This document shows, piece by piece, positions 23,130 to 28,031 of a stretch of DNA of 28,031 nucleotides. The position numbers and the translations under genes are program-made. The stretch is from JAUVXY01 sp964392345 (GTDB taxonomy: Bacteria > Actinomycetota > Humimicrobiia > Humimicrobiales > Humimicrobiaceae): the NCBI GenBank assembly GCA_964392345.1, contig CAYMPQ010000015.1:1-28031 (forward strand), in the 5' to 3' direction. How positions within the stretch are numbered: position 1 is the first letter of the stretch; each line of letters begins with the position of its first letter. The notes below the pieces were generated by a model that saw only the letters and a program-made list of their open reading frames with translations, had not been told where the DNA came from and ran no database searches.

Positions 23130-23971
23130 ATATTATGGAACATTTCCCACTCAACAAGATTGTCTTTTATATATTTTTCTAAAACTTCTATCATTTTTTC
23201 CATATTTTTTGAAATTAAAGTTTTTTTATCTCCTTCTGTGCAAAGCTTTATCGGCTCTCCGATTACTTGGTAATGGTTGTACTTTCCTTTTCTAATGATA
23301 AAGCTTGGAATTAAAGCTGCCCCGGACCCCAATGCTATATGGACTGGTCCGTTTGGAATATAAGCTTTTTTGCCAAAAAGATTAAAAGAGCTTGATCTGG
23401 CGCCAGGATCCCAATCTGTAGGTATTGCGACAATTTCGTTGTTTCTAAGTATTTTAAACACATGCAGCATTTTATTTACATAAAGGGTTTTAACCCCTTT
23501 ATGTAATCTGCGGGCTTCAAAAAATTTATTCAGGCGATTACTTTTTCTTACCAGGCTTACCCCCCATATCTTATAGCCCTCCACTGCAAGTTTGCATGCC
23601 CCCCATTCAAAATTTCCTATATGAGCTGTAAAAATTACAATGCCTTTCCCTTTTTTTAAAGCTTTGTCCAAGTTTTCCAGCCCAACAATCTCAACCCTTT
23701 GTTTCAGTTTTTCTTTAGAGATTACAGGATGCTTCAGAAAATCTACTACATTTTTTGCCCAGTTAATATAGATGACCTTTGCAATTCTACTAACCTCCCT
23801 GCTGTTTTTATCAAGGCTGAGCACATTTGAAACATTATTTTTTGTCGCTCTTACATTTAATCCGGTTAAGAACCAGATTCTGGCAGAGACGTTAGCAATA
23901 AAATATGATAATGGGTAAGGAGTTAGAAGTGCGATAAGCTCAGCAATTTTATATACTATTAGTCCCAGCAT
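23114..23971 (-). CDS. LpxL/HtrB-like (or PatA-like) lipid acyltransferase
   Basis: A 285-residue membrane-associated acyltransferase of the LPLAT family. A hydrophobic N-terminus (MLGLIVYKIAELIALLTPYP) anchors it. The catalytic H-x4-E is H117-E122 in TAHIGNFEWG. Later blocks IPTDWDPGARSSSFNLFGKK and PNGPVHIALGSGAALIPSFI are typical of the lauroyl acyltransferase family. In diderms such proteins acylate lipid A; in Actinomycetota the homologue PatA acylates phosphatidylinositol mannosides. Because the cell envelope type is uncertain, the acceptor is left open. AAGGG precedes the ATG. It is the first gene of the minus-strand operon with the Ca2+-ATPase and macro-domain protein. Confidence 0.88.
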   Translation of the reverse strand: MLGLIVYKIAELIALLTPYPLSYFIANVSARIWFLTGLNVRATKNNVSNVLSLDKNSREVSRIAKVIYINWAKNVVDFLKHPVISKEKLKQRVEIVGLENLDKALKKGKGIVIFTAHIGNFEWGACKLAVEGYKIWGVSLVRKSNRLNKFFEARRLHKGVKTLYVNKMLHVFKILRNNEIVAIPTDWDPGARSSSFNLFGKKAYIPNGPVHIALGSGAALIPSFIIRKGKYNHYQVIGEPIKLCTEGDKKTLISKNMEKMIEVLEKYIKDNLVEWEMFHNIWAEE

Positions 23972-24162
23972 TTAAGCCCTTCTTTTATTTTTTAGGTTAA
24001 AATGTCTAAAAGTATTTAAAGTAAAAAAATAATGTTTTGATAATATGCAAATATTGTATAATGATATTAGATTTTAGATTTAAATAAAAGTAGTTTGATG
24101 GTAAAAACAATATATTTTTATTTTTGTATTTTAAGATTGATACTTGGAGGTGGTAATTTCTT

Positions 24163-25320
24163 ATGGCAAATTCAAAAAATGGAGCTGCAAGCTTACGCGA
24201 GATACTAAGCTATGAGCCCTCTGGCGAATTGGTTGTCAGCACGTACTTGCTGGTAGATGGCTTAAGAGCGACAAAGAAGGATTATCTTACTACACTGAAT
24301 TCAATGATTGCCGGCAGCAGGGAAGAATTGGAATCCAACCCAAATTTAGAGAAAGCCCAAAAAAAGAAATTGTTAAACGTTATGGAGGATATAAAAAAAT
24401 ATGTCAATGACAGTTTTAGGCCTTATTCTACAAAGACTCTGCTGATCTATGCTTCAGGCAGCGGCCTGTGGGAGATGTTCAGATTGCCAGTAATAATGAA
24501 GTCCAAGATAATAATAGATCCCAAGCCACACACTCAGAGTATGAGGACTGTTCTCCAAAATTACAAAAGATATGGGGTTTTACTTGTAGACAGGGAGAAG
24601 GCACAAATTTATTCTATATATTTAGGAGAAATAAGAGAGTATCTTGCTGCGTTTATAAGCGATGTTCCCCCCAAGGTAAATCTTAGAAGGCAGGCTGTTC
24701 TAAGGGAAAAAAAGCTTTTGGGCAGGGTAGAAGAAAAACTTCATCAGTTTTTTAAGTTAGTAAATAATAGAACGCTGGAGCTTTTTAGAGAAGGAAAATT
24801 TGATTATCTAATCTTAGCTGGTAGAAAAGAAATACTGCCAAATTTTGCAAATTACCTGCACGGTTCCCTGCAATCAAGATGTATTGGCAGCATTGAAGCT
24901 GAACCTGATTCCAGCAAGTCTTTGATACAGGAAAAAGCACAAAAAATCATAGATAAATTTGAGACTGGGTATAAGAATGAGTTAATTGACAAACTGCTTG
25001 ACGAATATAATCCTAACAGGTTGGGGGTAGCTGGAATAGAGGCTGTCATAGGGGCACTCTTGATTGAGCAGATTAAAACTTTAATTTATGACAGGCAATT
25101 TATAAAAGAAGGTTACATATGCAATGGTTGCCGTTATTTAACCACAAGCGATAAAACAAGTTGCCCATACTGCGGAGGAAAACTTGCATTTTACAACGAT
25201 ATAGTGGATGAAATAGTGGAAGATGCATTGTCACAGGGCTGTGAAATAGTTGATATTGAAGGAAACGAAAGATTAAGGGAAGCTGGGAACATTGGCGCAG
25301 TACTGCGGTACAAGTTGTAG
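24163..25320 (+). CDS. eRF1-like (baeRF-type) protein with zinc ribbon, GGQ absent
   Basis: A 385-residue protein related to archaeal/eukaryotic release factor 1 and the bacterial eRF1-like (baeRF) families. Residues 1-130 form an N-terminal domain. A middle eRF1-like domain follows (YGVLLVDREKAQIYSIYLG, then LRREKKLL-like helix and FDYLILAGRKEIL). A C-terminal domain has a four-cysteine zinc ribbon, C320, C323, C334, C337 (CNGC and CPYC). Where active release factors carry GGQ, the sequence appears to read RRQ (residues 175-177), so classical peptide hydrolysis is unlikely. GGAGG at 24146-24150 supports the start. A ribosome-rescue or stress role is guessed for this group. It is convergent with nrdR. 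Confidence 0.75.
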   Translation: MANSKNGAASLREILSYEPSGELVVSTYLLVDGLRATKKDYLTTLNSMIAGSREELESNPNLEKAQKKKLLNVMEDIKKYVNDSFRPYSTKTLLIYASGSGLWEMFRLPVIMKSKIIIDPKPHTQSMRTVLQNYKRYGVLLVDREKAQIYSIYLGEIREYLAAFISDVPPKVNLRRQAVLREKKLLGRVEEKLHQFFKLVNNRTLELFREGKFDYLILAGRKEILPNFANYLHGSLQSRCIGSIEAEPDSSKSLIQEKAQKIIDKFETGYKNELIDKLLDEYNPNRLGVAGIEAVIGALLIEQIKTLIYDRQFIKEGYICNGCRYLTTSDKTSCPYCGGKLAFYNDIVDEIVEDALSQGCEIVDIEGNERLREAGNIGAVLRYKL

Positions 25321-25331
25321 TAAAATTTAAT

Positions 25332-25787
25332 CTAATCAGATTCTTTTAGCCTTGAAAGTTCATTTGTAAACTGCTTTATATTGTCAAACTGTTTGTAAAC
25401 AGAAGCAAATCTTATGTAGGCAACTTTATCCAGATCTCTTAGTCTTTTAAGAACCAAATTTCCTATTTCTTTGGAACTTATCTCATTGGAAGGCATGTTC
25501 TTAATTTCGGTCTCTATATCGTCTACAATTTTATCTAAAACTGTAGTGCTTATGTTTCTTTTAATGCATGCTCTAATAAGTCCGCTTAATATTTTATTTC
25601 TATCAAAAGGTTGTCTTGTATTATCTTTTTTTATTACAGCTATTGGCTGGTTCTCAAATTTTTCATAAGTTGTAAATCTTTTGCCGCATTTTTCGCATAG
25701 TCTCCTTCTGCGGACGCTGTCATTAGAATCAGTAAGTCTTGAATCTATAACTCTTGTGTCCAAATTAGAGCAATAGGGGCATTTCAT
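25332..25787 (-). CDS. nrdR: NrdR transcriptional repressor of ribonucleotide reductase genes
   Basis: A textbook 151-residue NrdR. The N-terminal zinc ribbon (MKCPYCSNLDTRVIDSR, then RRRLCEKCGKRFTTYE) binds DNA. The ATP-cone (PIAVIKKDNTRQPFDRNKIL) senses ATP and dATP. The end of the family is VAYIRFASVYKQF. When dATP is high it represses ribonucleotide reductase genes through NrdR boxes. AAGGAG stands 10 bases before the ATG. The likely target is the perfect palindrome in the nrdJ promoter at 17109-17130. No NrdR box is apparent upstream of nrdR itself. An unrelated inverted repeat, CCTTATA with TATAAGG (25800-25833), lies in its leader. Confidence 0.97.
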   Translation of the reverse strand: MKCPYCSNLDTRVIDSRLTDSNDSVRRRRLCEKCGKRFTTYEKFENQPIAVIKKDNTRQPFDRNKILSGLIRACIKRNISTTVLDKIVDDIETEIKNMPSNEISSKEIGNLVLKRLRDLDKVAYIRFASVYKQFDNIKQFTNELSRLKESD

Positions 25788-25967
25788 TTTTGCAGGGCTC
25801 CTTATATTTTTTTAATATTCTTACATTATAAGGAAATTTTATTAAAAAATGAATTATAATTATAAGGTAGTTGCCTAAATTTTAGAAAAACCTATTGTTT
25901 TTTAAAAAGGTTGGAGTAGAATACCTGTCTGTTAATAATTAATAAAACTTAATAGGATTTTTAAATT

Positions 25968-26483
25968 ATGGATATTTTTATATGGTCTGTTTTAATATTT
26001 GTATCTATTACAGTTGCAGTAAGTATAGGTACCATACGTGTACTGTTAATGGTAAGGGGCAAAAAGCTGTTTTCAATAAGTATTGGATTTGTTGAGGCTT
26101 GCATAGGTATTGCCGCTATATCAAAAATCATTAGAGATATTTCAGGGATATATTCCATTTTAGCTTACGGTGCAGGTTTTGCAGCAGGATTGTTTGTTGG
26201 CATGCTTATTTCTGAAAAGATTTCCAAGAATGTTGTAAGCATAAATATTTTTTCAAATGGACATTATGATAAAATAGAAAATTTTCTTAGAGAAAACGGA
26301 TATGGAGTTACAAGCTTTCATGGTAATGGGAAAGATGGCAATCTAAAAATACTAAATGTCATTTGTAAAAATACTAAGATAAGGGAATTGAATACGTTAA
26401 TTTGCAAGGTAGACCCTAAAGCATTTATAGTAACTTACAAGCTCGAAAACTTCCGTGGGGGATTTGTACGCAATTTGCGGTAA
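25968..26483 (+). CDS. DUF5698/DUF2179 (UPF0316) membrane protein
   Basis: A 171-residue protein with about three N-terminal membrane helices (DIFIWSVLIFVSITVAVSIG, then FSISIGFVEACIGIAAIS and YSILAYGAGFAAGLFVGM) and a C-terminal soluble domain of the DUF2179 kind (IFSNGHYDKIENFLRENGYG, FIVTYKLENFRGG). Length and layout match the UPF0316 family; function is unknown. DUF2179 domains are ferredoxin-like and found in transporters and sensors. The ribosome binding site is weak. It lies divergent from nrdR and is followed by a gene fragment. Confidence 0.85.
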   Translation: MDIFIWSVLIFVSITVAVSIGTIRVLLMVRGKKLFSISIGFVEACIGIAAISKIIRDISGIYSILAYGAGFAAGLFVGMLISEKISKNVVSINIFSNGHYDKIENFLRENGYGVTSFHGNGKDGNLKILNVICKNTKIRELNTLICKVDPKAFIVTYKLENFRGGFVRNLR

Positions 26484-26491
26484 AGACATTC

Positions 26492-26779
26492 ATGAGACTA
26501 ACAAATATTAATGCATTTCTAAAGGAAATATACCGCCTGCTTAAAAGTTCTGGGATATTAATTCTTGATGATGGCCATCAACCGCGAGCTAAGACAAAAC
26601 AGAAGATAGTTGCCTCCGAAGCATGGTCTATATTTGAAAAAAACAAAGATTTCCTTGACTACTGCTCCTTACATGGTGTAAGTATAATAGGAACTCCAAA
26701 AAAGAAAGGGTTAGTTTTAATTCCCAATTTGCCTGAGAGAAGCAAATATTATGAGGTTAGAAAAATTAAGATAAGATAA
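26492..26779 (+). pseudogene. C-terminal fragment of a class I SAM-dependent methyltransferase
   Basis: Ninety-five residues resembling the last third of a Rossmann-fold methyltransferase: FLKEIYRLLKSSGILILDDG (beta strand after the catalytic helix), then HQPRAKTKQKI and the tail. The SAM-binding GxGxG part is absent; the DUF2179 gene ends 8 bases upstream. No ribosome binding site is visible. It is best read as a truncated gene, a relic of a rearrangement. The substrate class cannot be told. Confidence 0.7.
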
Positions 26780-26794
26780 AATTCTATTACTTTA

Positions 26795-27487
26795 ATGACT
26801 ATGAAAAAAAGTACTATTATTTTTTATATCATACTAATCATTGTTTTTTCCTTATTATTTACCAGTTGCAAAAAAGAGCTTAATGAAGTCGAGGTAGAAA
26901 TAAATTCTTTAAATATAAAAATATATGATTTGGAAATTGAAAATACTGAAAAAGGTGATGAGTTAAAAAAAATTGATACCCTGGTTAACAACTTCAATGT
27001 TTTGCTTTCAACCGTATATTACGGCTCAGCTGAACCTGTAAATGAAGGGCGGGAGAAGAATTTTACCGGCTTTGGTATGTATTATAAAGACAAATTCTAT
27101 CTGATTACTGCGGGACATAATATTGAATATGAAAATATAAAATATACCAATTTTAAATTCAAGGCAAATGGCAGCAGTGCCTGGATTTACCCTGAACTGC
27201 TGGATTATAATAATGATCACGAGAACAACAGAGACTATGCTATTTTTTATCACAGGTCTTTAAGAAAAGGTTTAATTGTAAATACTGGTGAAGACAAGGA
27301 GCCAAAATATGTACTTGGCAATACTGAAAGGAAAATAAATTATTTTAAAAAATTTGATAGGGCAGTAGGGGGAGAAAGCGGAAGTCCTATTCTTAACTCC
27401 AAATGCAAATTAGTAGGAATTGTTATTAAAAGTAACAGCGATTATACTCCTATAGAAGTAGTTATTGATGCAATAGATCGTTTCTGA
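26795..27487 (+). CDS. Trypsin-like serine peptidase lipoprotein
   Basis: A 230-residue protein with a lipoprotein signal ending at C25 (SLLFTSCKK), a short coiled-coil stalk (about 28-66), and a small trypsin-like domain. The triad is visible: H108 (LITAGHNIE), D147 (NNRDYAIFYH) and S195 in GGESGSPI. It would be anchored outside the membrane and is expected to be a protease or a scaffold with a protease fold. It lacks the PDZ domain of HtrA and is not closely like the HtrA at 7791-9026. No clear ribosome binding site precedes ATG 26795 or the second ATG at 26801. The role is unknown. Confidence 0.78.
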   Translation: MTMKKSTIIFYIILIIVFSLLFTSCKKELNEVEVEINSLNIKIYDLEIENTEKGDELKKIDTLVNNFNVLLSTVYYGSAEPVNEGREKNFTGFGMYYKDKFYLITAGHNIEYENIKYTNFKFKANGSSAWIYPELLDYNNDHENNRDYAIFYHRSLRKGLIVNTGEDKEPKYVLGNTERKINYFKKFDRAVGGESGSPILNSKCKLVGIVIKSNSDYTPIEVVIDAIDRF

Positions 27488-27502
27488 TGACCGGCACACA
27501 CT

Positions 27503-27531
27503 TTGACAGAAACAAAGGCATGGTATATACT
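27503..27531 (+). promoter_or_regulatory. Near-consensus promoter of the AbiEi-like gene
   Basis: TTGACA (27503-27508), 17 bases, TATACT (27526-27531). This is the best sigma-70-type promoter in the window. It lies 37 bases before the start codon. Confidence 0.75.
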
Positions 27532-27568
27532 TATTTCAGATAGTCCCAAATAATAAGGATTTATTGAA

Positions 27569-28031
27569 ATGAAATATATTGATCTGGTCTCTCAGTTAAA
27601 GAAAAATAATTTAATTATTTTTTCTTTAAGAGATATTGAAAATCTTTTTCCAGAAGAGAATCTAAAAACTCTAAAAAATAATCTTGGCCGCTGGGTTAGA
27701 AAAAATTTATTGGTAAGATTAAGAAGAAATTTGTATGAGCTTGTTGAACCGGGGCTGAGATCAAATATTCCTGATGTGTATGTAGCTAATAAACTTTATG
27801 CACCTTCTTATGTATCACTTGAGGCAGCCTTATCTATTTATAGTTTAATTCCGGATATTGCTTTTCATATAACATCACTTACTACTCTTCCAACCCGGGA
27901 ATTTAAGAATAAGTACGGTTCATTCTTTTATAGGAGTTGTCAAAAAAGGGCTTTTACAGGTTATAGATTAATGCACTATGAAGGATTTAAAATATTGATT
28001 GCCGACAAAGAAAAAGCATTGGTGGATTTTA
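27569..28031 (+). CDS. AbiEi-family type IV antitoxin, N-terminal part (cut by window end)
   Basis: An open frame of 154 codons with no stop before the window ends. AAGGA at 27555-27559 supports ATG 27569. The N-terminus is a winged helix-turn-helix (FSLRDIENLFPEENLKTLKN, WVRKNLLVRLRRNLYELV), then comes the AbiEi core (YVANKLYAPSYVSLEAALSI and SLTTLPTREF, ADKEKALVDF). AbiEi represses its operon and neutralises the AbiEii nucleotidyltransferase toxin. The toxin gene would lie just beyond the window; its presence is not shown. Such pairs act in phage abortive infection. Confidence 0.85.
   Translation, partial: MKYIDLVSQLKKNNLIIFSLRDIENLFPEENLKTLKNNLGRWVRKNLLVRLRRNLYELVEPGLRSNIPDVYVANKLYAPSYVSLEAALSIYSLIPDIAFHITSLTTLPTREFKNKYGSFFYRSCQKRAFTGYRLMHYEGFKILIADKEKALVDF

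Noticed and set aside
24037..24062. TTGATA...TATAAT promoter for the eRF1-like gene
   Set aside because: The 14-base spacer is too short; the -10 may be real but the pair is not convincing.

Overview
The window comes from a low-GC, probably anaerobic and probably uncultivated bacterium. Host-like genes use AT-rich codons; 20 of 60 bases are G or C in 15481-15540, against 33 of 60 in 3241-3300 inside the left-hand island. The lineage cannot be fixed from sequence reading alone. A 31-residue basic protein at 16861-16956 (minus) resembles the bS22/COX24-type small ribosomal protein known from Actinomycetota. Together with a class II B12-dependent ribonucleotide reductase, NrdR, a two-gene SufC-SufB set and a degenerate eRF1-like protein, it suggests a low-GC Actinomycetota-like or related deep lineage. 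This is inference.

Region 1 (1-6300) is accessory. It holds the 3' part of an AAA/DUF4143 ATPase, then a compact three-gene cassette at 826-5312: a charged coiled-coil protein, a TPR-SNF2/RapA-type helicase, and a protein ending in a RING-like zinc finger. I recognise no named system with this composition; it is the best candidate here for an undescribed one. A VapBC-type toxin-antitoxin pair with its own palindromic operator follows, then a relic of another DUF4143-type ATPase.

Region 2 (6300-10150) is a row of envelope genes: a sugar-type solute-binding lipoprotein without permeases, an HtrA protease, an ECF sigma factor and a small membrane protein in the usual anti-sigma position. A small membrane protein is encoded convergently.

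Region 3 (10260-25970) is mostly housekeeping: an NCS2 purine permease, a DUF2779 nuclease-like protein, a LOG-family protein, sufC-sufB, a homocysteine methyltransferase translationally overlapped with the bS22-like gene, nrdJ with a perfect NrdR-type palindrome inside its promoter, a minus-strand acyltransferase/Ca2+-ATPase/macro-domain operon, the eRF1-like protein, and nrdR itself. The nrdR gene and its probable target site lie in the same window, about 8 kb apart.

Region 4 (25970-28031) becomes accessory again: a DUF2179 membrane protein, a truncated methyltransferase, a trypsin-like lipoprotein and the start of an AbiEi-type antitoxin behind a near-consensus promoter. I saw no tRNA, rRNA, CRISPR array or intact insertion sequence. 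The only gene-free stretch over 300 bases is 16957-17288; its promoters, operator and leader hairpin are listed.
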